Shown: piece after piece, positions 31,701-43,700 of the stretch | Layout of the letters: every line of letters begins with the position of its first letter | How positions within the stretch are numbered: position 1 is the first letter of the stretch | Source: Ypsolopha sequella | Taxonomy: Eukaryota > Arthropoda > Insecta > Lepidoptera > Ypsolophidae | NCBI GenBank assembly: GCA_934047225.1 | Contig: OW204009.1 | Location: 19,527,161 to 19,591,160 of the forward strand | Direction: 5' to 3' | DNA length: 64,000 bases | Notes under the pieces: model-generated | Seen by the model: the letters and a program-made list of their open reading frames with translations, nothing else | What the model was told of the DNA's origin: nothing | Database searches by the model: none | Made by a program: the position numbers and the translations under genes

Positions 31701-34053
31701 CGGACTGGGGTGGAGTCCGTCTAATGATACGTTACACTTTCCCGTCAAAATAATATCCCAAAATGAATCTATCACTAAAAGATTTATTATGTCGAGCTCA
31801 TTCAAAATTTTTGATCCATTGGGATTATTAAGTCCATGCATTATAGTGCCTAAAATGCTTCTACAAAAATTATGGCAACAAAAGGTTCATTGGGACCAGC
31901 CAGTACCTAAAGATATCGAAAACTCATGGCATGAGTTTGCCAACAATTTACATGTATTTGCAAATCTCCAAATAAATAGACCAGTTTTGTGTGTTTCACC
32001 CATTTCAATCGAGATGCACTCTTTCAGTGATGCATCGCTCTCAGCCTACGGTGCATGTATAAACATAAAATCTATTACGGGCAATGGCGACGTCACTGTG
32101 AGATTGTTATGCGCTAAATCTAAAGTCACTTGCCTTAAACCTACTAGCGTTCCACGGTTGGAGCTCTGCGCTGCTTTGGTTGCTTCGCGGTTGTGCAACT
32201 CAGTTACTGACTGGATTCGGTACAAATTTGATCGTATTGTGCATTGGTGCGATTCAACTGTAGTCCTGGCGTGGCTAAGAGGAAGCCCTACTAAACTAAA
32301 AACATTTGTTGCTAATAGGGTGGGTGAAATTCAAGACACAACACAGCCTTCATCCTGGCGATATGTGCCTAGCACTGCCAACCCAGCCGATTTGATATCG
32401 AGAGGCGTTACCGCTAATCAGTTACGTGACTCGGAGTTGTGGTGGAATGGGCCTAGCTTTTTGTCTCAGGATGAATCTAAATGGCCAACACTAAATATAA
32501 AAAATATTAATGAGAATATACCCGAAACAAAAATTACTGCTACTGTGGTCATTTCAAAATGTGACCCTATTATCAAGTTTGAAGATTATTCTAAATTAAC
32601 AAAATTACAACGAATTATGGCTTACGTAAGGCGATTCATTCAAAATATTAAGCATCCTAAAAGTAAACTTTAAGGCATTTTATCAATTGACGAACGAAAT
32701 GAATCAATGAATTCTCTGTTTTATTTGGCCCAAATGCAAAGTTTTACTCAAGAACATGCGATTTTATCAAAAAACCTACCACTCAGCCCAAAATCACGGA
32801 TTTTACCTACAGACCCGTTTTTGGATAGCAATAAATTAATAAGAGTTGGAGGACGGCTAAATTCCTCTGAATATACTTACCAAAAGAAGCATCCTGTTCT
32901 TCTTGACTCGTCTCATCATCTATCAAAATTAGTTTTTGATCACGAGCACCTGCGCAACATGCATGTTGGACCTCAATTACTTGTAGCCACTGTTAGAGAG
33001 ACAGTTTGGCCTATCAATGGCAGGCGTCTTGCGCGGCGCACAGTTTACAATTGTGTGCGGTGTCGACGGGTACAAGGAAGAACATTATGTCCTAAAATGG
33101 GTAACCTTCCTTCGCAGCGAATCACTCCTGATTACCCATTCATATCAGTGGGAATAGATATGGCAGGCCCTTTTTTAACTCTAAATCGCAAGGGACGTGG
33201 AGCTAAAGTAATCAAAAGTTATCTTTGCCTGTTTGTCTGCCTTCGATATAAATGCATACATCTAGAAGCTGTAAGCAATTTATCAAAAGATGCATTTATT
33301 ATGACATTACGAAGGTTTATCGCGCGTCGAGGAAGGCCAGCGGAAATATTCTGCGATAACGGGAGCAATTTTGTAGGGGCTGCAAAGGAGTTGGGGTCTT
33401 TCTTGAAGTCTAATACTGAGTCCCTATCTGACTTTGCAACTCTACAAGGTATTAAATTCATTTTTTCGCCAGCTCACGGTCCTCACTTCGGTGGCATCTG
33501 GGAATCTGGCGTAAAGTCCGCTAAATACCACATTAAACGCGTTATGGATAACACCCATCTCACTTTCGAAGAAATATCTACTCTCTTCGCATAAGTGGAG
33601 GCAATTCTAAATAGTCGTCCCTTGTGCCCTCTCTCATCCTGTCCTAACGATTTCCTTTTCCTCTCCCCAGGGCATTTCATCATCGGAAGACAACTAAATG
33701 CATTGCCGTCCCCGAATCTAAATGACTACAAAGAAACTTCACTAAATCGATTTTCACGCTTGGAGCAAATACGCCAGCATTTTTGGCTACGATGGCAAAG
33801 AGAATACATTGCAGAGCTGCAACTTAGAACAAAATGGCGGATGAACAAAGGCAAGCTCAAGGTTGGAGACTTGGTTCTGCTACATGAAGACCACGTTCCG
33901 CCACTAAGTTGGCGTCTTGGAAGAGTTATACGTCTGTTCCCTGGCTCAGATGGAGTATCACGTGTGGCAGATGTTAATACTACGCGAGGCTGCTTTCGAC
34001 GTCCACTGGTTCGTCTATGCCCGCTACCTACTTCTGAAGATTTGAAGAGTTGA
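28756..34053 (+). pseudogene. gag-pol: BEL-2 gag-pol, one frame with two premature stops
   Basis: The first ATG of the frame is at 28756. Gag comes first (LPQIHIDKFNGSYFRW), with zinc knuckles near residues 363-415 (CIVCNQNHKIYDC, CINCLRQGHPVSEC, CRECKGRHNTLVH). The protease (ALLDCGSEFSF, about 483), RT (TGDIQHFYREV about 843, FFVDDMITGS about 918) and RNase H (SFSDASLSAYGAC about 1089, CDSTVVLAWLRG) follow. TAA at 32671-32673 interrupts before integrase, which continues in frame from 32674 (YNCVRCRRVQ, GIDMAGPF, CDNGSNFVGAA, GIWESGVKSAKYH). TAA at 33592-33594 interrupts again, and the C-terminal part runs to 34053. A 66-bp in-frame tandem duplication (30656-30787) doubles the peptide SKDSSKESEIDN. 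Unlike BEL-1, gag and pol are fused without a stop. Confidence 0.88.
30656..30787 (+). repeat. 66-bp in-frame tandem duplication in BEL-2 pol
   Basis: Two copies of a 22-codon unit at the protease-RT junction, each ending SKDSSKESEIDN; the copies differ by a few bases, so it is older than the identical LTRs would suggest. Confidence 0.8.
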
Positions 34054-34068
34054 AAGATGACTTTCAAC

Positions 34069-34079
34069 GGGGGGGAAGA
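34069..34079 (+). promoter_or_regulatory. BEL-2 polypurine tract
   Basis: CGGGGGGGAAGA directly abuts the 3' LTR, the place where plus-strand DNA synthesis is primed. Confidence 0.75.
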
Positions 34080-34302
34080 TGTTGGCGCCTACAGTTGAAT
34101 GGACATTACCGATGTGTGATTTTTGCTACTGTTTGTGCATCAGGCACTTCTGTTCGTGTTTTTATCCTACCTACATAAAATTGTTACATTCGTCATCTGG
34201 TTTTCAACAAAAGCATACGCTATAATTATTGTCAAAATTAATTAAATTACTTTTTTGGTGTTTAACTGAGTTTCCTTAACTCCATTATGTCCCGCTGAGA
34301 CA
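34080..34302 (+). repeat. BEL-2 3' LTR
   Basis: Matches 27390-27612 without visible difference and is followed by the CTCAT duplication. Confidence 0.92.
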
Positions 34303-34307
34303 CTCAT

Positions 34308-35834
34308 ACTGTAGCAAATCATCTGGAAATTGTAAAACGCACATTATTGTAACTAGTCCTAAAAGGTCAATAAAAGTTTATGTTTTCTTTAAATTGCACC
34401 AAAATTATATCCAGGTGACCCGCAAAAATCCTCTCCATACACCTGTATAGGTCTTAAGTTGTAGCAAATCATGTGAAGGTCATAAAATCAATTTAATAGT
34501 GGCAGCTTTTTCAAAAGCGCTAGTGCTGCCATAACTACGCGACGTCGAGTAGCAGAACTATCACCGCTTGCAAAAAACCGAATAAAAAGCTGTTTTTCTT
34601 TCAGACATCCACATAATACTTTCACGTTAAGCGTTAAATGTTTTGGCATGCATCTAATTGGGTGTCATGCTGGAGGTTTTCATCAAACGTGTATTTTTAA
34701 GGCTAGCCTAAAAAGTCAATAGAAGCAATTTTTTTCGCGCCATCTAGTAGCAGGAATGGGGTATTTTTAGACTTTTAAAACTATTTGACTTAATCTTTGC
34801 TATGCCGTATAGATGGCGCGTGGTTCCGTTTAACAAATATTTTCAAAATATGACCTGTACAATTCCTGCGCTTTCAAGTATCACCCATGATCACACCACA
34901 GCTACCTTGGTCCATGTTTAAAGTAGGTATCTAATGAACAGTCATTTCAGGCAGATTTTCGTCAGAAACGTCACGTCAGTCGCTCGGTACAAAATTTCTT
35001 GTTAACAAGTTGAAAAAGAAAAAGGTAATGGCTTGTGGCAATTCACGCCAGTAGATAAGTGTAAATTAGGATTATAAGTCAACAGTTTGAAATAAAATGC
35101 ACAATTAAAATACTGTTTTAAGTTTGCTTCGACAAAATACATAAAAGGGGCAGGTACGTACGATCACCTGCCGTTCAGGCTACTTATTAATGTTTAATTT
35201 TAATTTAAGAAAGCTTAGTAAAAACTGCCATTGGAACGTGCGGAAGGCCGTACCTAGGTACAATAACTTTCAACACAATATATATTAACAACTATATTGC
35301 AACTTCAGATTGTACAAATAAAAAACAATAATTCTTATAAACAGTTGATTTTTGTATTTTGTAATGCACACTAACATAATATTGAAACTGTAATACTTTT
35401 ACGAAATCAAGAGTCTTTTATTATTACGCCATCTTTCTGGCAGACAGAGCAGAGCCAAGATAGATTTCTCTAGTCTTGCTACATTTGAGTTACATATTCA
35501 AACAGATTTAATACAATTAAATACAAATCTGGTGTTCTATTCTCAAGCCCATCTTTTTGGATAATGTAAGGCCAATTTAATACTAAAGGTAGTCCGTCGC
35601 CTCGGTACAAGAAGACCACCTCTAAGAACGCATTGAAATGTGAGCTTTAAGTAAATGTGTCTCATATGTGACATTTTGCAAGTGTACAACGGGCGGGCCA
35701 AGCGCCTTGAACCAGTACGGACAGAATGTACACTGACAGTAAGTGTTGCTTGAACCCAACATCTACTAGTACAAAAATGTCACATACAGTCAGCAAAAGA
35801 TTTAGGTAGGTTACCAGGCACAGGCCAAACACTT
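34308..35834 (+). other. Unique or lightly repetitive sequence
   Basis: The first 200 bases continue the repeat seen left of BEL-2 (GTAGCAAATCAT at 34314 and 34458). Two GCGCCATCTA/TAGATGGCGC half-sites flank about 80 bases at 34737-34820, possibly a small hairpin remnant. No ORF of interest and no Fn3 exon was seen. Confidence 0.4.
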
Positions 35835-38790
35835 TGTCCTAAGTCCATGATTCTGAACTCTTCGACCAACGTTATTTGGTCTGGCGTCGGGACAGAGACT
35901 ACGAATTGACCAATCAAACATTAGGAGGTGGTGTTCTCATAGCCACCCGCAAGGATCTGAGTGTAACGCCACGTCCCGAATGGAACTCTTCCGCGGAAGA
36001 CATTTGGGTGTCTATAAAAATGAAAAGTTCAAGTTGTCGTAATAATACATACCTGCATATTGGCGCTCTTTACTTATGTAAACAGGAGAATGGTTACTCA
36101 TTCTCAGAACAGTTACGAAATTATTTGACGAAACTTAATGAATTAATTACTTCCCATCCTTTAGATAAGTTTTTAGTTTTAGGAGACTTTAACCTTAGCA
36201 ACATCTTGTGGTCTCGAAACGGAGCAAATCTATATCTTTCGCCGAATAATGTGAACAGTACCGAAGAGCAACTTCTTATCAACGAGATTATATGTTGTGA
36301 TTTACAGCAGTACAACTGGGTACTCAACCAACAGGGAAGAATTTTGGACCTTGTTCTCTGCAATGATAATGTTGTCGTGGACAATTGCTCCTCTCCCTTT
36401 GTACCACTGGACGCGGTATTTCATAATGCGTTGACTATTGATACGAGCTTCGCTCAGTTTGAGTTTCTTAAGCCACTGCCCCGACGTAAATTTAATTACA
36501 ACAAAGCAGATTTTACCTCTATTAATAACGCTATAGCAAAAATGGACTGGAAAAGTGAGTTTCTTAGCAGGTCCTTTGAGTCAGCAGTAGATTTTTTCTA
36601 TAGCACTTTGTTAACTCTTCGCGACAAATATATCCCATCCCGCCAAGTAAATGCTGATTCTTATCCCCCATGGTTCTCCCCAGCACTTAAAAAGATTATT
36701 AAAGAAAAGCATAAATACCTAACAAAATATAAAAAATATGGTAACACGTCGGATCGACTTTCTGTTTCGACACTGAACAAAAGAATAATAAAAACCGTTG
36801 AAGCTGAATGTTATCATACATTTATTGAGGGGATAGAGAATGCCATACATAAGAACCCTAAGAGCTTTTGGTCGTTTATTAAAGCTAAACACAAATCGAA
36901 TTCATTACCTAGCAGTATGATTCACAATAATAAAACGGCAAATAATGGAGCTGAGATTTGCGAACTTTTTAATGAATATTTTCTTTCCACTTTCTTAGAG
37001 CCTGATCCTGCCGCTACTTTCTCTCAAAATATTGAACACCAGGCGACATCATTTGATATTTCCTCAATTCAAATTTCTTATGACGATATAAAATCTCGGC
37101 TTAAGAATCTAGACGTTTCCAAGTCCTCGGGGCCTGATCAATACCCGCTGTCGTCTTAGTAAACTGCGCCGACGAAATAGCCAAGCCTCTCTGTTTACTG
37201 TTCAGCAGATCTATGTCAGAGGGTTCATTTCCTCTTATTTGGAAATTGGCATTTATTTCCCCTATCCATAAAAAAGGGGCTAAAAATATAATAAGTCATT
37301 ACAGACCGATTTCCAAACTGTGTATTGTCGCTAAGTTATTTGAAAGAATTGTCTATGACCAAGTCTACGCTTCCTTACACCGGTCGTTCAGTCCCACACA
37401 GCATGGATTTCTCAAAGGTCGCTCCACAGTAACTAACCTTATATTGCTCAATGAACATCTCACGGACAGTATGCAGCAATACCATCAAACTGATGTAATC
37501 TATACGGACTACAGCAAGGCATTTGATCGCGTTGATCACCAATTGCTAATTTTAAAATTACAAAAAGCTGGTATTTGCGGTGATCTCCTACGATGGTTCT
37601 CTTCGTACATCAGCAGTAGGTCTCAGGCCGTGGTCGTAAGTAATTACATTTCTGGATGGGTCGATGTTCCCAGCGGTGTTCCCCAGGGATCTTTGCTGGG
37701 CCCCCTAATGTTTATAATATTTATTGCGGACATTGACGGCATTTTTCAAAATTCTCATGTTCTCAGTTTTGCGGACGATATGAAAATTTTCAAAACAATT
37801 GGATCCAACGCTGATGCAGAGGCACTCCAAGAGGATCTTCATCGTCTTGATGACTATTGCACGCGTAACAAGCTGGATCTTAATGTTTCTAAATGTTTTT
37901 GTGTCACTTTTTCCAGAAAGAAGTCAAATATTCAATATCTATACCATCTGCACGGTCATGATCTAGTTAAAATCAACAGTATTAGAGACCTTGGTGTATT
38001 GCACGATAACAAGTTATTATTCGATCAACATGTCGACCAGATCGTCAAGAAGGCTTCACGTAGTCTTGGGTTCATAATGCGCGCCTCTAAGGATTTTCTC
38101 AACGTTAAAACTTTAAAAATATTATATTATGCTTACGTTCGCAGTAATCTTGAATACGCTTCCCAAATATGGAACCCCCGTTATTCAGTTTTTATAAATA
38201 AAATTGAGAGAATTCAAAAAAAATTCATGCGCTATCTCAATTACCGTACAAAATACACCTCATGTGGATACGAGCAGTCATGTCGTAAAATGCACATACT
38301 TCCACTTAGTAAGCGGCGTGACATTTCTGACCTTATCTTAGTATTAAAAATAGCACGAGGCATTATTGACTGCCCCGAACTGTTGAGTAAGCTCAATTTT
38401 CTGGCCCCAAATCGAAACCGCAGGCATTGTAAAACTTTCTTCTTGCCTACAGTAAGAACTAACTATAAACAAAATTCTTATATTTGGCGAACCTGTAAAG
38501 CTTTTAATTGTTTATCTCAAAATGTTAATGTTATGGACTTGTTCCATAGCAGTATCCCTTCTGTGAGACGTCTTCTTACTAACCCATTCTTTGAATAAGA
38601 GCTATTTCTTGTGTATTTAATTAACCTCCTTTTAATCTGTTTATAACTTGTCATGGTTTGATTAAGTATTATCTAGTCTAAGTCTATCTGTGGAAACTTT
38701 AAGTGACTAGCTAGAGTTAATTTAAGTTTTTTACTATTGTTATTAAAATAGTCGCTAGTTTTCCAAAATAAGTAATAAATAAATAAATAA
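35835..38790 (+). mobile_element. Jockey/CR1-like LINE (family E), plus strand
   Basis: The copy starts inside the endonuclease (DSELFDQRYLVW) and ends with a 3' UTR and an (AATA)n tail near 38775-38790, so it is 5'-truncated. ORF2 is in two frames. BEL-3 inserted within 20 bases of its 3' tail. A related copy lies on the minus strand at 48470-51700. Confidence 0.85.
35876..38598 (+). pseudogene. LINE family E ORF2 (endonuclease and RT), one frameshift
   Basis: The first part (35876-37159) has the AP endonuclease: GGGVLIATRKDLSV, FLVLGDFNLSNILW, ILDLVLCNDNVVV and FHNALTIDT. The linker reaches SKSSGPDQYP, the start of RT. A frameshift near 37145 separates the second part (37213-38598, 461 codons): HYRPISKLCIVAKLFERIVY, YTDYSKAFDRVDHQLL, PSGVPQGSLLGPLMFIIF, LSFADDMKIFKTI with the catalytic FADD, a thumb (RDLGVLHDNKLLFDQHV) and the C-terminal LEYASQIWNPRY. 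Both catalytic centres look intact; only the frameshift and the missing N-terminus break it. Confidence 0.85.
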
Positions 38791-38808
38791 CAAGAAAGTT
38801 AAAACTAA

Positions 38809-38967
38809 TGTTGGAACTCATTTGTGTTATTTATTATTTATGACTGATTGACAAGTTTTTGGTTTTTTCCAAAGACAGACAAGAATATAATTTTGCTAAA
38901 AGTCCACAATTTTGAGTATTTTATTTTTATCAGATTTCTTTTATTAAGTATACATCCATTTTCAACA
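38809..38967 (+). repeat. BEL-3 5' LTR (159 bp)
   Basis: Direct repeat of 42332-42493. It differs by lacking three bases (CAGACAAG against CAGATGACAAG) and by a base near 38946. Confidence 0.9.
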
Positions 38968-38969
38968 AC

Positions 38970-38986
38970 TGGCGACCGTGAACCTG
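38970..38986 (+). promoter_or_regulatory. BEL-3 primer binding site
   Basis: TGGCGACCGTGAACCTG starts two bases after the 5' LTR and shares TGGCGACCGTG with BEL-2. Confidence 0.65.
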
Positions 38987-38995
38987 CAAAGAAAT

Positions 38996-41333
38996 ATGGA
39001 TGGATTACAAAAACTTAAAAGAGATAGAGCAACCTGGAGAAGCTCATTTACGAGGCTTGTGAACAAGATTAACTTAGCCCTCAAGAACACTGAAACCGAA
39101 GAAATCGGAACAAGTATAAAAATCCTCAGAGATAAGTATGAAAAAATAGAAACAATGGACAATACGATAATCCAAATGATGTTTGACCTAGATCTCCCCC
39201 AAGACCAACAAAACACGGAATTAGACGAACAAGACGAATACAAACATAAGTTTCTGAATGTCACAGAAAAAGTAAATAGAATAACACAAGATATCGATGG
39301 TGACAGCTCCGCTGGAGGAACTATAATGTCAAATGAATGTCAGAGAAGTCTAGAATCTTTAAAATTATTGAAACGGCAATTTAAGCTCCCAAACGTCGAT
39401 CTTGTAAAGTTTTCAGGAAATGTTATGTCTTGGATACCCTTTTGGGGCCAATTTAAACGCATACACAATGACGACAAACTGGACAACCACGATAAGTTTC
39501 AGTACCTACTCACAGCAATACCTGAAGGCTCCAAGGCTCGAGAGCTTATAGATAGTTTCCCACCATCAGCCGAGAATTACGAAACGGCTGTAAAACACCT
39601 ACAAGAACGATTCGGACGTGAAGACCTTTTAATAGAGGTCTATGTTAGAGAACTGCTGAATTTAATTCTATCACAGGTAAAAAACGAATATAAACTGCCA
39701 GTGTTTTCACTCTACGACAAACTGAATACACAACTTCGTGCTCTGGAAACAATGGGACTTACCAGCGATAAATATGCAGCAATACTGAGTCCTCTCGTTC
39801 AATCTGCACTACCTACAGAAATATTGAAGGCATGGGAACGCACCCGGCAAGGTACCATTAACGATGCCCAAGGTAAGATACTTGATAATCTTTTACAATT
39901 CCTCAAAAATGAAGTAGAAAGTTGTCAAAGTATTTCTCTTGCTAGAGAGGGATTTGCCTCAAAAACAATTAATCACGATGAGGAAAACAATACCTCCGTA
40001 CCAACTGCGTCCTGCTTGTACTCTGGAAATTCCAGTAACAATAGAGATAAGTGCATATTCTGTGAAAAAGACAATCACACTAGTATCCAGTGCAATAAAG
40101 CAGCGAATCTTAGTATAGAAGAGCGTAAGAAACATATAATTAAAGTTAGGGCTTGCATCAGATGTCTCCGACTAGGCCATAATTCATTCAAATGTCGCAC
40201 CTTTGTCAGGTGCCTAGCTTGCTCAAAACAACACAATATACTTATGTGTCCAGAGATTGCCAAATCTGCTGTAAACACATCAGAAAGCAAACAAAGCGAA
40301 ATAATAGAGAAATCAAGTAATGAAAGCAATGACACACAACTATCACTTTCAAATAAATTCAAACCAATGGTAACTTATCTACAGACATTACTTGTAAAAG
40401 TCTGCTATTTAGATAAAGAGATCACAGTTAGAGCTTTAATTGACAATGGAGCTCAAAGGTCATATATTAAACAAGAATTAGCTCAAAAACTTGATCTCCC
40501 AATTGTCAAGGAAGAGATGATGGGCCATGTTGTTTTCGGTGGAGTAACCACAAAACCTGAAATACACCAAGTTTATAATGTAATGTTGAAAAATATGGAC
40601 AGTTCTTTTATCTTCTCAGTACATGTTTTAAATGAGAACAAAATATGCGGTGATCTTCCTAGAGTTTATGAAGCAGAACTTCTAGAAGAATTATGGAAAC
40701 AATGTAACACTCCACGATGTAGGAAAGGAGATACCCGAAATCAGTATATTAATTGGAGCAGACTACTGTGGGAGACTCTTAACTAACAAGATACTCCAAC
40801 TCAAAAATGGCATGACAGCCGTAAATACTAAATCGGGCTGGACTATACAAGGTGTGAAAGTAGAAAATTACAAATCCTATCCATCAACAACCTTAACTAC
40901 TACCTTACACATTTCACAGTTGTGGGATTTAGAAACCCTAGGAATAAAAGATCCAACTGAAGTAAAGAGTGAGATGCAAAAAGAGAAGGAAATAAAGAAG
41001 AAGTTTTCTGATACAATTTCTATCAATGAAGAGGGTAGATACGAAGTTGAATTACCATGGAAAGAGGGTCATAAAGAGCTCAACAATAATAAAGAACTGG
41101 CAAAGGCAAGATTAAAATCAACAACTAAACGTTTATTACAAACAAAAAATTTAGAAGCCTATGATCAAGTCTTTCAAGACTGGTTGGTAAAGGGAATAAT
41201 TGAAGAAGTAAAAGAAGATGACGAAAGTGGGCATTATCTTGCTCATCACGCTGTCATAAAAAATACAAGTACAACTACACGTGTACGACCTGTGTTTGAT
41301 GCGTCGGCCAATGATAAAACGGCAACTCTTTGA
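38996..41333 (+). pseudogene. gag-pol: BEL-3 gag, protease and start of RT, frameshifted
   Basis: The first ATG is at 38996. Gag has a coiled N-terminal part, the capsid stretch LVKFSGNVMSWIPFWGQF, and zinc knuckles at about 40054-40260 (CIFCEKDNHTSIQC, CIRCLRLGHNSFKC, CLACSKQHNILMC). The protease active site reads RALIDNGAQRSYI, with Asn where the usual triad has Thr or Ser. A frameshift near 40695 follows; the frame resumes upstream of 40812 with NTKSGWTIQGVKVE and reaches the RT start HYLAHHAVIKN and RVRPVFDAS. It stops at 41331-41333 after a second frameshift near 41315. Confidence 0.8.
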
Positions 41334-42001
41334 ACAAATGCCTAGAAAAGGGCACAAACCTTTTGGAACTTATACCAAAACTATTAATCCAGTTTCGGCT
41401 GAGAACTGTAGGTATTTCAGCAGATATTGAAAAGGCATTTCTACAAATATCGTTAAACTCAAGTGACAGAAACTATCTAAAATTTTTATGGTGGGAAAGA
41501 ATGGTCCGCACTGTAAAAGAAATGTTAAGAAGAATATTAGGCAGATCCATTGTAAATAGTGTAGATATGGAGACTATTCTGTGTGATTGTGAAGCAATAA
41601 TAAATGCTAGACCACTAACATATGTCACAGGAGATACATTAATGCCCATTACTCCAAATTATTTCCTGCAGGGAATACCTAGGAACGACGTCCCAGATTT
41701 AGATGTTCTTGACAGAAAGAGCTTGAATGAAAGAGTAAAATATGTACAGAAACTACGTGAGGATTTAAGACAAAGATTTAGAACAGAATATCTGGCGCTT
41801 CTTGTCCATCAGGGAAAACAAAGCAAAACCAACTTATGTGTTGGAGATGTTGTTCTCTTAGAAAGCGATAAAAAACGAGTCGACTGGCCACTTGGCTTGA
41901 TATTAGAACTGTATCCAGGTACAGATAAGCACACACGGGTGGCAAAAATTAAGACTGCAAACGGTGAGAGGATTCGTCCCCTACAAAGACTTTACCCGTA
42001 A
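41330..42001 (+). pseudogene. BEL-3 RT fused to the end of integrase by internal deletion
   Basis: The frame opens in RT (NKCLEKGTNLLELIPKLL, VGISADIEKAFLQISL, YLKFLWW) and then reads ERMVRTVKEMLRRILG, which belongs to the integrase C-terminal half (normally after the catalytic Glu region). It continues with ALINARPLTY-type sequence, LTPNYFL-like PITPNYFLQG and the integrase tail to 42001. The join at about 41490-41500 is in frame. RT palm, RNase H and the integrase Asp residues are lost. Confidence 0.8.
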
Positions 42002-42331
42002 GAGATCACGCATCCTTACATAGAAGTTCTTGAAGTAGATACAGACATAGAAAGACCAATCGATGAAAAGGTGCATGTTGAAACTGAGAGACGTACCCGA
42101 TGTGGACGTGTTGTAAAAGTTCCACGAAGACTTGACTTATAAATATAATAATGAAATTAAAGTGAAGTGACAAGTAGCCAGTGGTCCTAAAACTTTGTAT
42201 TTATTTTGGATGAATTTCCAGGGGTACTAAACATTTTTTTGTTATTATTCTGAACTTAGAGTGAATTGAATTACTTAGTGACTGTGTTTTTTTTACGGAG
42301 TGGTAATTTTTTTTTCTTTTGTTGCGGAGCG

Positions 42332-42493
42332 TGTTGGAACTCATTTGTGTTATTTATTATTTATGACTGATTGACAAGTTTTTGGTTTTTTCCAAAGACA
42401 GATGACAAGAATATAATTTTGCTAAAAGTCCACAATTTTGAGTATTTTATTTTTATCAGATTTCTTTTAGTAAGTATACATCCATTTTCAACA
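42332..42493 (+). repeat. BEL-3 3' LTR (162 bp)
   Basis: Matches the 5' LTR apart from a three-base difference and one base near the end; followed by ACTAA. Confidence 0.9.
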
Positions 42494-42498
42494 ACTAA

Positions 42499-42923
42499 AT
42501 AATATTTAAAATTAAACTAAATAAAGTTGAAAGTTGTCCCAAAATCGAATATTGAATTGGAAAGTGGAATAAATTATTTTTCTGGAGGGGTCTCATACAT
42601 TCAAAAGAAGACTAAAATGTCACTTATTTTACCACAAATCTTTATATCTACGGGAAAACTTAGAATCATAGCATTATGTGGACATAATTTTTCAAGTACT
42701 TATTTATATAGTTGCTTTATACTTTTGATAATGTAAGTATCATTTTACTTACCGCAATCCTTTAATGTAACGTAACAAAAAATATAAGTATGAAATAAAA
42801 TGAATTTCAGTAGGAATTAGGAAAATAACTTATGTTTTAAAATAAGAATAAAAAGTAAAAGTGTTCCGTGATTTTCATGTCCTAAGATATAAACAAAAAA
42901 AAAACGTAAACGGTCGTTTCGTT
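42499..42923 (+). other. Short A/T-rich spacer
   Basis: 425 bases between BEL-3 and the gag-protease element. No repeat or gene was recognised. Confidence 0.4.
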
Positions 42924-42927
42924 ATGT

Positions 42928-43699
42928 TGTAACGAAGCCCCGCTTCCCCGCCTGCGGAGCCCCCACCAAGCCACACGCACGAGCGGTGGCGTGGGAGGTT
43001 GACGCCATATAAAACCAAGACACGGACAGGAGGCCGAGAGTTTTCCGTGACACCACCGACAAGTGAGACACCCCATCGGAAGGAGGCTGTCCCGCGCAAC
43101 CGGCGCGTAACCCGAGACCCGGACCCCTCGAACCTGGATTATTGGATTGCAGTGAAACCGTTGGATTGTTGTGAAATTAGTGGAGTAGGGACTACACCCA
43201 CAGGAGAGTGTGCTTTAGCCGCGACGCGTTCTAGTTTTTACCGAAAAGCTGTTCGTAGGCGTGTTCATAAAGTGGTATCTCGATTGAGGCGATCGTGGGT
43301 TTTGCGCGCTGATCCTTAGGGACTCTCAGGGTTGCGCTGGAGAAACCTTCGGCGCATAACGTGAGTCCCCAGGGGAATGGCAGCACAGGCCCTCAGAGCC
43401 GCCGAATCGAGACCATGGAATGACGCGTCTGCAAAGGGCATTTGAATCCGATTTACCGAAATGTTAGTAACTATTTAAAAGCCAAGCTCCCTCTCTCTCC
43501 CAGTGATTTGTACTGACGTAGGCTGAAACCTATGTGAACATTAGTGCGCGACGATAGACAATTGATAAAGTGCGATACCCCCAACTGTAGTAATACGTGA
43601 ATAAATAACCGATGTGTAAATAGCAATTGTGTGTTTCCGTTCACCATACCCTCGTCCCAAGAGCAGTTGAGATCCATGCTGACGCAGCAGATCATCATA
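42928..43699 (+). repeat. 5' LTR of the gag-protease element (772 bp)
   Basis: Nearly identical to 45136-45907. A TATA-like CATATAAAA lies at 43006-43014. An open frame of about 106 codons (42999-43319) exists in both LTRs, but it has no recognisable domain and I do not call it a gene. Confidence 0.88.
43006..43014 (+). promoter_or_regulatory. TATA-like promoter element in the 5' LTR
   Basis: CATATAAAA about 80 bases from the LTR start, followed by CCAAGACACGG; the same site is in the 3' LTR at about 45214. It would put the RNA start near 43035. Confidence 0.45.
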
Positions 43700-43700
43700 C

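Larger units (their letters stand above)
27390..34302 (+). mobile_element. BEL-2: complete BEL/Pao retrotransposon, 6.9 kb, identical LTRs
   Basis: 223-bp LTRs at 27390-27612 and 34080-34302 look identical throughout and start TGTTGGCGCC and end GAGACA. CTCAT is duplicated on both sides (27385-27389 and 34303-34307). A primer site, a long leader, one gag-pol frame and a purine tract before the 3' LTR are all present. The frame has two in-frame stops. Identical LTRs imply a recent insertion. Confidence 0.92.
38809..42493 (+). mobile_element. BEL-3: internally deleted BEL/Pao retrotransposon, 3.7 kb
   Basis: Short LTRs at 38809-38967 and 42332-42493 (TGTTGGAACT ... TTTTCAACA) are flanked by ACTAA on both sides (38804-38808 and 42494-42498). 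The interior keeps gag, protease, the start of RT and the end of integrase. The middle of RT, all of RNase H and most of integrase are missing. It also has two frameshifts. Confidence 0.9.

Noticed and set aside
42999..43319. 106-codon ORF in both LTRs of the gag-protease element
   Set aside because: It sits in LTR regulatory and leader sequence, has no recognisable domain, and is repeated only because the LTR is.
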